NCBI GenBank assembly: GCA_963925035.1
Contig: CAWUSK010000050.1
Location: 1-21,255 of the forward strand
Direction of reading: 5' to 3'
DNA from: UBA4466 sp963925035
GTDB lineage: Bacteria > Bacteroidota > Bacteroidia > Flavobacteriales_D > Crocinitomicaceae
Length of the DNA stretch: 21,255 nucleotides
Below, piece after piece: positions 1 through 7,901 of this stretch. Within the stretch, counting starts at the first letter, position 1. Every line of letters starts with the position of its first letter. Both the position numbers and the translations under genes were made by a program. The notes under the pieces are model-generated. The model saw only the letters and a list, made by a program, of their open reading frames with translations. It did no database searches and was not told where the DNA came from.

Positions 1-141
1 ATTGAAGCAAAAAGCGACGACGTAAAACAAATGTTTATCGACAACAGCGAATCTACAAAAGGATTTATGGCTTCCATTACTGGTGTTTTTGCAACCCACC
101 CGCCAATTGAAAAAAGAATTGCGGTCTTGGAGCAGATGTAG
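1..141 (+). CDS. M48 family metalloprotease (HtpX-like), C-terminal fragment
   Basis: The window opens inside this gene; 46 codons and a TAG stop are visible in frame 1. The visible end contains THPPIEKRIAVLEQM, the usual C-terminal signature of M48 peptidases of the HtpX type, where 'hPP.e.Ri..L' closes the protein. These are zinc-dependent proteases, often membrane-bound, that degrade damaged membrane proteins. The HEXXH zinc site lies upstream of the window and cannot be checked, so the assignment rests on the tail alone. Related M48 proteins without membrane helices share this ending, so I give no gene symbol. Confidence 0.75.
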   Translation: MEAKSDDVKQMFIDNSESTKGFMASITGVFATHPPIEKRIAVLEQM

Positions 142-224
142 GAATTGGAGTTAAAAATGTGCTAAGGGGGAAATGGGAATATTTTTATTAGCCAATTGTT
201 GTAGGTAATAAAAACGAACTAAAA

Positions 225-716
225 ATGATAAATCGTCTTTTAATTATGGGTATGGTAAGTAGCTTATTATGGCTGTTCGGTTGTAATAGTGACAATACAA
301 ATAGCAGGGAACTTAAGATACAAATCGCTAAACGTATTGAAATACGTGAACTCGATGGACCACTGAAACTACTTGCCAAGGGTAAATTGGAACTCCCCTT
401 TTTGGGAATTATTTCTAACGGAATTGACTGCCTCTATTTCGTTCAAGAAAACAACAGTTTTTAATTAGAATATGAAGCTATGGTTTCTGCGCAGTCACCT
501 TATATCGGCTTAATAAAAGCCTTCGCCAAGACAAACAATATTAAAACTATAAATACCACATACGGCAATCACCCGAATTATGAGTCTAACAGCCCTGCGC
601 CTGTCATAAGATTGGTTGTAAACGCAAATATTTCGGAAGTAGCAGCAATCGGTAAGCAAATCGAATTTGACATTTTTAAAAACTCTCAGAACACAAAATA
701 TGATGTTGTACCATAA
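225..716 (+). pseudogene. Lipoprotein-like reading frame interrupted by an in-frame stop
   Basis: Frame 3 runs from an ATG at 225 to a TAA at 714-716, broken only by TAA at 462-464. Each half is 79-80 codons, and the second half continues directly after the stop (LEYEAMVSAQSPYIG), with its first ATG only at 480. The N-terminus has a short hydrophobic stretch ending in LLWLFGC, a plausible lipoprotein signal with Cys20 as the lipidated residue. The remainder (for example GPLKLLAKGKLELPFLG and PVIRLVVNANISEVAAIGKQ) has ordinary protein composition on both sides of the stop. I do not recognise the family. A single base change from AAA, CAA or GAA would create the stop, so a recent nonsense mutation or a sequencing error is the simplest reading. 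Two separate small proteins are possible but less likely. Confidence 0.6.
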
Positions 717-740
717 AGAAATACTGCCAACAAAAACCCC

Positions 741-1253
741 ATGAACAAACCATTCACCTCCGAATACAATCCTTATTTTCAAAAGTACATTGACCTTGTT
801 CCATCAGAAGAATATTTGGAGAATTTTAATGCGAATACAACTGATGTAATCGCGTTTTTTGAGAACATTCCACTCGCGAAACACAACTACAAATACGAAC
901 CAAACAAATGGTCTATCAAGCAGGTGTTAATGCATATTATAGACACAGAACGTGTTTTTGCGTACCGTTTATTGGTCATTTTGAGAAAAGACGAGACCAC
1001 AGTTCTTCAACCTTACGATGACGATTTATACGCTTCAAATGTAAATGTCGACAACCGAGAAATGAGCGACATTTTGGAAGAGTTTCAACTGGTTCGGAAG
1101 AACACAGCCTTTCTATTGAAGGAAGTTGATGAAAACCAAAGTCAACTCACGGCAAAAATAGATCAAAACCCAATTTCAGTGCGGGCAATTGCTTACATCC
1201 TTTTGGGACATGCCAAACATCATTTAAGCGTAATAACAGAACGGTATTTGTAA
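741..1253 (+). CDS. DinB superfamily protein
   Basis: The 170-residue protein has the DinB/YfiT-like four-helix layout with the expected metal-binding histidines: His65 in LMHIIDTERVFAYR, and His157 and His160/His161 in GHAKHH near the C-terminus. The superfamily includes thiol transferases that use bacillithiol or mycothiol, and many members of unknown substrate. The DinB name comes from DNA-damage induction in Bacillus and does not imply a repair role here. The length is typical. It has no signal peptide and is probably cytoplasmic. It starts at ATG 741, 24 bases after the interrupted lipoprotein-like frame, so the two may share a transcript. I cannot name its substrate. Confidence 0.85.
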   Translation: MNKPFTSEYNPYFQKYIDLVPSEEYLENFNANTTDVIAFFENIPLAKHNYKYEPNKWSIKQVLMHIIDTERVFAYRLLVILRKDETTVLQPYDDDLYASNVNVDNREMSDILEEFQLVRKNTAFLLKEVDENQSQLTAKIDQNPISVRAIAYILLGHAKHHLSVITERYL

Positions 1254-1370
1254 TTAAATAAACGTGTCACTTTCTCTCTTGGATAAGTTCAAACAATCCA
1301 ACAAAACTGCTCGCAATCCTTTTTAAATAAATGGATTTTGTATCTTGCGGTCTATTTAAAAGTGAGAGTT

Positions 1371-3230
1371 ATGGAAGCGAGCAAAATGCTAAATTATATT
1401 ACGAATGTATTGGAAAACATGCCAACCGGATGGTTGAGCACAACAACCCATCGATTAGACATTTATGATGAAAAGTTAGCAAAAACTCAATTCTTAGATG
1501 AGTTTGAAAAATTGTTTAATGACGGTAACTCAGATGCATCTGCTCTTGAGAAGTTGCCAACTGCTTACGACTATATTCGCTTAGGTCATCCATTGTCGTG
1601 TGTCCTGGAATGGGTTATTGCTAAATCAAATGATTTACCTTCGGCGAACGTTATCAGTTTTGACTCCAAGACAGTTCCTGTTTTATCCATTCTTAGAAAG
1701 AATCTAATGAAAGGCATAAACACGCAAATCATTTATTCAGGAGAGCTTCCTGCATCTTTTGATGTTGACATCTTAAAAAACATTTACGGTTATGCATTTG
1801 AGTTAAAGAATGCTGAGAAAGAAGAAGTCGATACAGCTTTTGACGGCAGCACTGTTTTCATTTCACAACAAGAGGAAATCTGTAATTTCGTTTTCGCACC
1901 AGATTCTGTTGCTATTGAAAGTGACTTTTTCATCAACGTTCATCCTACTTTGGGAAGTGTTTTGGTTGTAAATGGTGAACAGAATGAAAATTATATTTCA
2001 GAAATTCAACACGTAAGAAGAAGAGAAACCATTGCGATGACGCCAGCCAATTCTCTTGCTGTTTTAGAATTACTCGTAGAAAAATCTTCCAGTGACAACA
2101 CTAAAAGTGATGTTCAAGCAAATAAAAAAACTGTTTTAAACGCTATCAATACCGTTACTGGAACAACTACAAAAGCACTTGTGGCTTCAAGTGGCTTGTC
2201 TATTCAGTATGCTATTTTGATGGGATTAATTCACGATGCAACAGAAAATCACACAGGAAAAGCGATCAAAATTATCGTTCCTGCAAATTGTTACGGTGGA
2301 ACAAATGACCAAGCACGACGTGTTGCTGCTTGTCTTGACAACGTGGAAGTCGTGGATTTAGCTGTAGACGGCGGGAACGATATGGTTCAAAGTATTGATG
2401 TTGTTTTAAATCAAATTGCGAAAGAAGACGCTGTTCCTTACATCATTGCTGAAATTCCAACAAACCCTAGAGTTGAAGTTCCGGACCTTAATAAATTAAG
2501 AGATGTATTGAGTGCCGAACGTAAAACTGCAACTGGTGAAATCGCGATAGATCCAGTGTTTATTTTAGATCAAACATTTTGTCCAAACGTGCACTTTTTA
2601 GGTGAAGGTGAAATGCTTTCAACTATTAGAACGATTTCTTTTGCGAGCGGATCGAAATTTCCTAGTGGAGGACTTTGCACTGCTGGTTACTGCGTAGGAA
2701 ATAAAAAAACAGAGGCATTGATTGAAAAAATAGAAATGCACTTGCTACTTTGCGACAATGAAGCGACAGACCTTCAATACGAAATATTGGCAAAGCAATT
2801 GCCTTCCATGAAACAACGCATCACTGATGCATATAAGAATACACGCGAATTTGTCAACTTCATCAACACCACTTTACCAAGCGCGAAAATCAATTTTGTT
2901 TCAGAAGAATTGGCTCAAAAAGGGTTTACTCCTTCTGTGTTTTCATTGGATCTTCCTACCAAAGGAAATACCGATGAAGAAAGAGAAGCATACAAAAGAG
3001 ATTTAAACCTTAAGTTGATCAACTTAATGATTACAAAAATTCCAAATGAAAGCAAGTATTGCGTGAGTTATGGACAGTTAAAAGGCTGTTATTGGACAAT
3101 TCCTGCTACTTCTACTCAAGGAACAACAAAAGAAGGCGACAAGGATTATATTGCCCGTGTAGCACTTTCTCCAAACATGGATCTTGAGCTTCATAAAAAA
3201 GTGTTTTTAGAATTTGTAGAGAGTATTTGA
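1371..3230 (+). CDS. PLP-dependent Cys/Met-metabolism family enzyme with long N-terminal extension
   Basis: The C-terminal two thirds resemble the cystathionine gamma-synthase/beta-lyase group of fold-type I PLP enzymes. With the start at ATG 1371 (619 residues), a phosphate-binding SSGL lies at 273-276, an Asp that would hold the pyridine nitrogen at about 400 (ILDQTF), and the likely Schiff-base lysine at 429 (SGSKFPSGG). Bacterial members are normally about 380-430 residues. Here about 200 residues precede the core; that region contains TAYDYIRLGHPLSCVLEW and has no signal peptide. The substrate cannot be read from sequence: cystathionine, O-acylhomoserine or methionine are all possible. 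An in-frame TTG at 1338 would add 11 residues; I prefer ATG 1371 because the added residues look unlike coding sequence and TATCTTGC at 1341, a weak promoter-like site, lies there. ATG 1386 is another option. Confidence 0.78.
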   Translation: MEASKMLNYITNVLENMPTGWLSTTTHRLDIYDEKLAKTQFLDEFEKLFNDGNSDASALEKLPTAYDYIRLGHPLSCVLEWVIAKSNDLPSANVISFDSKTVPVLSILRKNLMKGINTQIIYSGELPASFDVDILKNIYGYAFELKNAEKEEVDTAFDGSTVFISQQEEICNFVFAPDSVAIESDFFINVHPTLGSVLVVNGEQNENYISEIQHVRRRETIAMTPANSLAVLELLVEKSSSDNTKSDVQANKKTVLNAINTVTGTTTKALVASSGLSIQYAILMGLIHDATENHTGKAIKIIVPANCYGGTNDQARRVAACLDNVEVVDLAVDGGNDMVQSIDVVLNQIAKEDAVPYIIAEIPTNPRVEVPDLNKLRDVLSAERKTATGEIAIDPVFILDQTFCPNVHFLGEGEMLSTIRTISFASGSKFPSGGLCTAGYCVGNKKTEALIEKIEMHLLLCDNEATDLQYEILAKQLPSMKQRITDAYKNTREFVNFINTTLPSAKINFVSEELAQKGFTPSVFSLDLPTKGNTDEEREAYKRDLNLKLINLMITKIPNESKYCVSYGQLKGCYWTIPATSTQGTTKEGDKDYIARVALSPNMDLELHKKVFLEFVESI

Positions 3231-3271
3231 TATTCCTTCATTGACGCTAATTAGAGTGCGCTCAGAAAATC

Positions 3272-3871
3272 ATGAAAAAAAACCTTGTAAGAAATATCGG
3301 ATGGTTAATATTACTAGCCGTGTGGAGTTTTCTCGCAGGAGCTTACTTTCATCTTGGATGGGTGCGCGATCATTCCATCAGTTATTTGATGAGCTTTATT
3401 GTTGGTGGAATAGGTGTTTGGATTGTCTTTACGGGAATGGGAATTCTTGTTTATCGTTTCGCGAAAAAGTACGGAAACACAGATCCTGCAAAACCAGCCT
3501 TGTCCGTTGTAAGCTTCTTCACTGTTGCCTTTTTATTAATCGCTTGGGTGAAGCTTGACGAGGTCAAAAAAGACAAGTTCGTTGAAGACCTAGAGTATAG
3601 TTTCGTGGTTCATTATAAAAACAAGGCATCCGTTTTAGGTGTAGAAATTAAAGACCTGGATCGGGAGCTCGAAGATTTGTATTATTCCATTCATTTTGGC
3701 CTAAAACGACATTCTCAGCTGGAAAAATTAATGCAACTCAAAACAGCAGATGCCGTTTTTGAAGACAATCGAGTTATCTCTAAAATATGCCTGGATCAAA
3801 TGGAAATGGAAGACGAGTTGGGTTATCCTCCGCCAGTTGGAATGGAGGAGATTTTCAAAATAAAAATCTAG
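3272..3871 (+). CDS. Hypothetical inner-membrane protein, three predicted helices
   Basis: The 199-residue protein begins with a short basic stretch (MKKNLVRNIGW). Three hydrophobic segments follow at about residues 9-28, 38-62 and 75-93. The remaining hundred residues are hydrophilic, charged and probably helical (KDLDRELEDLYYSIHFGLKRHSQLEKLMQL), so the layout is a membrane anchor followed by a soluble tail. I do not recognise a family and cannot propose a function. It starts 41 bases after the PLP enzyme and could share its transcript. It converges on the collagen-like gene, with a hairpin between the two. An overlapping frame starting at 3241 is a shadow, because it shows no such organised pattern. 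Confidence 0.7.
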   Translation: MKKNLVRNIGWLILLAVWSFLAGAYFHLGWVRDHSISYLMSFIVGGIGVWIVFTGMGILVYRFAKKYGNTDPAKPALSVVSFFTVAFLLIAWVKLDEVKKDKFVEDLEYSFVVHYKNKASVLGVEIKDLDRELEDLYYSIHFGLKRHSQLEKLMQLKTADAVFEDNRVISKICLDQMEMEDELGYPPPVGMEEIFKIKI

Positions 3872-3875
3872 TTTT

Positions 3876-3913
3876 ATTACTTAGAGCTAATGAAATCACT
3901 AACTCTAAGTAAT
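3876..3913. terminator. Hairpin between convergent genes, probable bidirectional terminator
   Basis: ATTACTTAGAG (3876-3886) and its exact reverse complement CTCTAAGTAAT (3903-3913) form an 11-base-pair stem around a 16-base loop. The hairpin lies directly after the stop of the membrane-protein gene and before the stop of the convergent collagen-like gene. A short T-run (GTTTT) precedes it, which would serve the minus-strand transcript. The plus side lacks a clear T-tract, so this may be an RNA-stabilising hairpin rather than a classical terminator. Confidence 0.55.
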
Positions 3914-3932
3914 CCTTCCAAGTAGTTCAATA

Positions 3933-5615
3933 TTATTTTTCTCTTGTGCTTTCCTTCAATTGAAGTGCGTTTTGTTCAACGCTACCATCTTTTGATCTTT
4001 CACCTGTTTCCAAAGGCTTAACAATTTTCTTGCTTGCTGGTTGATTGTATAAATCCGGTTGCAAGTACTTTCCTTTGTTCCAATCTTCTTTAACAACCTC
4101 TACTGCTTTTGATTCAGGGTGTTGTTGTAAGTAAGGATCATTTCTTTCTGCAAAAACAGACCAAGAAACTTCCATTCCTGAGGCTCCTCCAGCAATTACA
4201 AATTTACCGTTCTCCAATTTCTCCTTAATAAATAGAGGTGCATACCCACCAATTGGTGTTAATTGGTAACTGAAGTTCGCGTTTACAGCATCAAAATAAT
4301 CAGGCATTGTTACGACAGCTTCTCCATTTGTATCAAACGGAACTGTTCCTCTATACATGTTCAACACTTCATTCGACTCAATACTGTAATGTTTCAAATA
4401 TTTGTTTTCCGGATCTAGTGGATGGTCAATCGCGAAAGCTTTCGTTCCCGCTGCACCGAAATCACCGTTGGCATAAACTGAATAACCATTCACATCAGAT
4501 TGATCTCCCCAAACTCCAATATAACCCAAACCATAAGTTCCAACTGCATTGCCTAATGGTCCAATCGCGTCATAGTTTCGTCCATAAACTCCAAATCCAA
4601 GTTGGTAGTTTGTTTCTCCTACTGTTCCAGAATGTCCGATACCATAAACACCATATCCGCCTGTTGTTCTTAGATTACTCCCATAAACTCCTTGTGCCGC
4701 AGTAGCTGTTGCTTCTACCTGTCCTGATACTGCAGAAGCACCACCAGTTGTACTTCCAACTATTGCAGAAGTTAAAGTACTTGTAGCGTTGGTACTCGCT
4801 TGAATAGGAGAAAATGTGTTACTTGCATTTGTTGTTTGAGCTAATATCGCTACTCCTGAATTTGAATGCGTAGTTCTCAATGCCACTGCAGATGGAGTAG
4901 CGGTATTGATTTCAACTGAACCAGCGTCTGCAGTAATAATTCGTCCTGCACCAGCACCTCCAAAATCGTAAGCTTGATCAAGTGTTCCCCCAGATCCTCC
5001 AGGAATTGTTACAGTATTTCCGCCTGATATGGATAGACTTTGTCCAACAATAGAAAGTGTTTGAGAATCAGTTCCAGCTGGCCCTTGCGGTCCAATTGGT
5101 CCTTGAGGTCCTTGTGGACCTGTCGGCCCATCGTTTCCAGTTACTCCTTGAGCTCCTTGGGGACCTATTGCACCAGGAATACCTTGTGGACCCTGAGGAC
5201 CAGGAGTACTGCTTCCGCTATTTTCTGCGTATAAAGCGTAAGGAACACTCATTAATTGACTTGTACCCATCACTGAATAACTTGCTCCACCTGCCAAATC
5301 AACAGCAGTTTCCATGTAAAAAGGACCATTGGCCCAATCAATTGCAGCGAAAATATCCGAAGTAGTTCCTGCTCCTATTTCCAGGTTAACAAGACCATAA
5401 CTATTCGTGGTCGGAGCAAATGTTTCTGTATAAACTGCAGTGCCTCCGATACTCCCTTGTTGAATCGTTAGGCGCATGCCAACTGCTTGATTGACTAAAA
5501 TTGAGTTTCCGGCATCTCTTACTACCGCTTGATATTTGAAACCTTCTGGAGCTTGTCCAAAAGAGCTTAATGAGATTGTTGCTATAGCGACAATTGATAG
5601 TATTATTCTTTTCAT
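3933..5615 (-). CDS. Secreted collagen-like protein
   Basis: The 560-residue protein has a signal peptide (residues 1-20, ending SSFGQ). An N-terminal domain at about 21-130 contains EGFKYQAVVRDAGN, a module I recognise from many exported Bacteroidota proteins. An uninterrupted collagen-like stretch follows, with Gly at every third position from 139 to 181 (14 Gly-X-Y triplets, rich in GPQ). Residues about 210-395 are Ser/Thr/Ala/Gly-rich and look repetitive. Residues 397-526 form a distinct module, starting DHPLDPENKYL and ending GKYLQPDLYNQP, that resembles the C-terminal module of many bacterial repeat-containing surface proteins. The final 34 residues are charged. There is no recognisable T9SS sorting domain, so the attachment route is unclear. 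The gene follows the T9SS-secreted gene by 3 bases and surely shares its transcript. A role as surface adhesin or matrix fibre is inference. Confidence 0.85.
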   Translation of the reverse strand: MKRIILSIVAIATISLSSFGQAPEGFKYQAVVRDAGNSILVNQAVGMRLTIQQGSIGGTAVYTETFAPTTNSYGLVNLEIGAGTTSDIFAAIDWANGPFYMETAVDLAGGASYSVMGTSQLMSVPYALYAENSGSSTPGPQGPQGIPGAIGPQGAQGVTGNDGPTGPQGPQGPIGPQGPAGTDSQTLSIVGQSLSISGGNTVTIPGGSGGTLDQAYDFGGAGAGRIITADAGSVEINTATPSAVALRTTHSNSGVAILAQTTNASNTFSPIQASTNATSTLTSAIVGSTTGGASAVSGQVEATATAAQGVYGSNLRTTGGYGVYGIGHSGTVGETNYQLGFGVYGRNYDAIGPLGNAVGTYGLGYIGVWGDQSDVNGYSVYANGDFGAAGTKAFAIDHPLDPENKYLKHYSIESNEVLNMYRGTVPFDTNGEAVVTMPDYFDAVNANFSYQLTPIGGYAPLFIKEKLENGKFVIAGGASGMEVSWSVFAERNDPYLQQHPESKAVEVVKEDWNKGKYLQPDLYNQPASKKIVKPLETGERSKDGSVEQNALQLKESTREK

Positions 5616-5618
5616 AAA

Positions 5619-6083
5619 TTAGTGGTTTTTAACTAGTTTAAACGTTTTTAAGTTTTGACTTTCATTCTCTAAAGTCAAGGAATAGTTGCCTGGAGCCAAT
5701 TGACTCACTTGAATTGCCGTTTTCTCTGCATAAACTTCATCCTGCAGCACCAATTTCCCTTGGGAGTCATAAAGTTTGTAGCTCACATTCTCGAACGCAC
5801 TTATTTTAATGTTTAATACATCTGATGCTGGGTTCGGAAAAATGGTCGCTTCAAAGCCTGGGTCTTGATCCTCTAATCCCAAAAAATTCCAGCTCGTTTG
5901 ATGAAAGCCTTGTGTAATATCATTGGTTCCATCAGTTCCTGTATCAATGACCACTTCACCAATAGTGAAGTCAATACTTCCATTTGAATTTGAATAAGAG
6001 TCTCCTTGCGTAGCGACAACTTCTTGCGCTGATACTGCCAACGTAGAAAGCAGGGAGAACACAATTAGTGTCCGTTTAGTCAT
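5619..6083 (-). CDS. Small T9SS type A sorting-domain secreted protein
   Basis: The 154-residue protein has a signal peptide (about 1-19, LLSTLAVSAQ) and a short middle region (EVVATQGDSYSNSNGS...FTIGEVVIDTGT). From about residue 78 it has a classical T9SS C-terminal domain: FEATIFPNPASDVLNIKIS, then the beta-strands KLYDSQGKLVLQ and LAPGNYSLTLENE, and a basic end TFKLVKNH. Proteins of this kind cross the outer membrane through the T9SS and are cleaved and anchored or released. The mature passenger is only about 55 residues, too small for a typical enzyme. Its stop codon lies 3 bases before the collagen-like gene's start, so the two proteins are probably made together. The passenger's function is unknown. 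Confidence 0.85.
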   Translation of the reverse strand: MTKRTLIVFSLLSTLAVSAQEVVATQGDSYSNSNGSIDFTIGEVVIDTGTDGTNDITQGFHQTSWNFLGLEDQDPGFEATIFPNPASDVLNIKISAFENVSYKLYDSQGKLVLQDEVYAEKTAIQVSQLAPGNYSLTLENESQNLKTFKLVKNH

Positions 6084-6104
6084 AGATTAGTTTTATTTAA
6101 CAAC

Positions 6105-6112
6105 CAAATTTA
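6105..6112 (-). promoter_or_regulatory. -7 element of the T9SS-protein/collagen-like operon
   Basis: On the minus strand TAAATTTG matches the Bacteroidota -7 consensus TAnnTTTG, 21 bases before the start codon at 6083. No TTG sits at the ideal 19-base distance, so this is half a promoter. A nine-base T-run on the minus strand (6114-6122) directly upstream may belong to a weak pgk terminator. Confidence 0.45.
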
Positions 6113-6172
6113 CAAAAAAAAACAACTAGCTTGCACCCAAACCCAGCTCTGAAGGAGAAAATTGAATTACTG

Positions 6173-7366
6173 CTAGTCTTTGATCGCCTTAATTCCAGGC
6201 AATTCAATTCCTTCCAAGTATTCCAACATTGCGCCACCACCAGTAGAAACGTAGCTTACTTTTTCTGCTAAGTTGAATTTGTTGACTGCTGCAACAGAAT
6301 CTCCACCACCAATCAATGAAAAAGCGCCTTTGGCTGTTGCAGCGACAATTGCGTCAGCGACAGCTTTTGTTCCTGCTTGGAAATTTTCCATTTCAAAAAC
6401 ACCCATTGGTCCATTCCACAAAATCAAGCGTGAATTTTCAATGATTTCTGCGCAATCTTTAGACGATTGTGCTCCAACGTCCAATCCCATCCAACCGTCT
6501 GGAATTTCATCGATTGCAACTTCCTTTCTATTTGCATCGTTTGAAAATGTATCTGCAATAATCGTATCAACAGGAATGTATAAATTCACTCCTTTATCTT
6601 TTGCTTTTTGAATAATGTCCAGCGCCATTGGTAAAAAATCATCTTCTACCAATGAATTTCCAACTTTTCCTCCAGTCGCTTTCACGAACGTATATGCCAT
6701 TCCACCACCAACGATGAGGTTGTCTACTTTATCAAGTAATTGTTCAATAATGGTGATTTTAGAAGACACTTTCGCTCCACCAACAATCGCCGTTAATGGT
6801 TTTTCTGTGCTGCTCAATACTTTATCAACGCTTTTAATTTCATCTTCAATTAAGAAGCCGAACATTTTATCATTCGGGAAAAATTTAGCGACCACAGTTG
6901 TACTAGCATGAGCACGGTGAGCAGTACCAAAAGCATCATTTACATATACATCGCCGTGTTTTGACAATAATTCAGCAAAACTCTCTGTTCCTGTTGTTTC
7001 TTGTTTGTAAAAACGTACATTTTCCAACATCATCACTTCTCCAGGATTCAAGTTTTTACTCATTTCAAGTCCTGCAGCTCCGATACAATCTCCACCAAAC
7101 TTTACATCAGCACCCAATACTTTAGATGTATGCGCAACAATTTGTTGTAATGAATATTCCACATCTGAAGCATCTTTTGGTCGACCTAAATGTGACATTA
7201 AAACAACACTTCCTCCTTTTTCAAGAATAAACTTTATCGTTTTTGCTGCGGCGCGAATACGTGTGTCGTCTGTGAGTTCTTTCGTTTGCTTGTCCAATGG
7301 AACATTAAAATCTACGCGAATAAGTGCTCTTTTTCCTGAAAAATCGTACGTGTGGATGCTTTGCAT
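6173..7366 (-). CDS. pgk: Phosphoglycerate kinase
   Basis: This enzyme transfers phosphate from 1,3-bisphosphoglycerate to ADP in glycolysis, and runs in reverse in gluconeogenesis. At 397 residues it has normal bacterial length. The N-terminal substrate-binding half shows RVDFNVP (17-23) and SHLGRP (58-63). The C-terminal nucleotide-binding half shows NGPMGVFE, GGGDSVAA (353-360) and STGGGA (374-379). No key motif is missing. The start at 7366 gives MQSIHTYDFSGKRALIRVDF, which aligns naturally with the family N-terminus. The gene has its own strong promoter, shared head-to-head with the gene at 7458, and no other glycolytic gene is next to it. Confidence 0.97.
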   Translation of the reverse strand: MQSIHTYDFSGKRALIRVDFNVPLDKQTKELTDDTRIRAAAKTIKFILEKGGSVVLMSHLGRPKDASDVEYSLQQIVAHTSKVLGADVKFGGDCIGAAGLEMSKNLNPGEVMMLENVRFYKQETTGTESFAELLSKHGDVYVNDAFGTAHRAHASTTVVAKFFPNDKMFGFLIEDEIKSVDKVLSSTEKPLTAIVGGAKVSSKITIIEQLLDKVDNLIVGGGMAYTFVKATGGKVGNSLVEDDFLPMALDIIQKAKDKGVNLYIPVDTIIADTFSNDANRKEVAIDEIPDGWMGLDVGAQSSKDCAEIIENSRLILWNGPMGVFEMENFQAGTKAVADAIVAATAKGAFSLIGGGDSVAAVNKFNLAEKVSYVSTGGGAMLEYLEGIELPGIKAIKD

Positions 7367-7388
7367 GTTTGTTGTTTATAATTTTGGT

Positions 7389-7418
7389 CAAAGTTAGTCA
7401 ATCCATAAAATTGTACAA
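7389..7418 (-). promoter_or_regulatory. pgk promoter
   Basis: Read on the minus strand this is TTG (7416-7418), a 19-base spacer, then TAACTTTG (7389-7396). This is a full match to the Bacteroidota primary-sigma pattern TTG-N19-TAnnTTTG. It predicts a leader of about 15-20 bases before the pgk start codon at 7366. The -33 element overlaps the palindrome TTGTACAA shared with the divergent promoter. Confidence 0.75.
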
Positions 7419-7440
7419 ACACTCAAAACGACTATCTTTA
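7411..7440 (+). promoter_or_regulatory. Promoter of the secreted-protein/xseA/xseB transcript
   Basis: On the plus strand this is TTG (7411-7413), a 19-base spacer, then TATCTTTA (7433-7440), one base off the TAnnTTTG consensus. The start codon at 7458 follows 17 bases later. Its -33 triplet forms the left half of TTGTACAA (7411-7418), whose right half is the -33 triplet of the pgk promoter. Confidence 0.7.
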
Positions 7441-7457
7441 TATAAAAATCAAATCTT

Positions 7458-7898
7458 ATGAAATCAATCATCTTCTTCTCGCTTTTTGTATTCTGCACAA
7501 TGAATGCTAGTTTTTCTCAAATCTCTCATGATTTAGAAATTTATTCTGAAAACGGATTGAAATTCACGTTAGTGCTAAACGGCAGAACAATGAATGCCGA
7601 GCCTGTTAGTAATATTCAAATAGTCAATAAGGACAAGGACTACGTCAATGCAAAAATCATTTTTGAAGACCCAAACATTGCAGAAATAGAAAAGAAATAT
7701 CTTCAATTGGCAGATCCAGGAACAGGAACAGATAAAGTACCGGTTTCTGTAGTGTATAAAATTACAGAAAACAAAAAAGGAGAACAAAACTTAAAGTTTG
7801 CCTCACGCTCGCATAAAAAAATTCAAGAAGCAGGTGATATAATCGTTATTGAAACAAACCCTCAACCTGTGAACGGTAGAATTGTGATTAGCTGGTAA
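7458..7898 (+). CDS. Secreted protein of unknown function
   Basis: The 146-residue protein has a clear signal peptide (about 1-20, MKSIIFFSLFVF...ASFSQ) and no lipobox. The mature part begins ISHDLEIYSENGLKFTLVLNGRTMN, a type of start common in exported Bacteroidota hypotheticals. It then alternates short beta-like segments (NIQIVNKDKDYVNAKIIFED, VPVSVVYKITENKKGEQNLKF). It resembles the N-terminal part of proteins that elsewhere carry a DUF4476-type tail, but no such tail is present here; that comparison is from memory. It is transcribed from its own promoter, and xseA starts 3 bases after its stop, so the two are probably co-transcribed although no functional link is evident. Confidence 0.75.
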   Translation: MKSIIFFSLFVFCTMNASFSQISHDLEIYSENGLKFTLVLNGRTMNAEPVSNIQIVNKDKDYVNAKIIFEDPNIAEIEKKYLQLADPGTGTDKVPVSVVYKITENKKGEQNLKFASRSHKKIQEAGDIIVIETNPQPVNGRIVISW

Positions 7899-7901
7899 TA
7901 G

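Noticed and set aside
1341..1348. TATCTTGC before the PLP enzyme as a promoter
   Set aside because: It is only a partial match to TAnnTTTG and has no TTG at a suitable distance, so it is not listed as a feature.
3241..3558. 105-codon frame overlapping the membrane-protein gene
   Set aside because: The frame at 3272 has organised hydrophobic helices and runs longer. This one is Cys/Arg/Ser-rich without pattern and is a shadow.
5077..5203. Repetitive DNA in the collagen-like region considered as a tandem repeat or CRISPR-like array
   Set aside because: The periodicity is 9 bases or less and reflects Gly-Pro-Gln codons; there are no spacers of constant length.
5040..5365. Plus-strand frames opposite the collagen-like region
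   Set aside because: They arise from the repetitive Gly-X-Y codons read on the opposite strand; the minus-strand frame has a signal peptide and domains.
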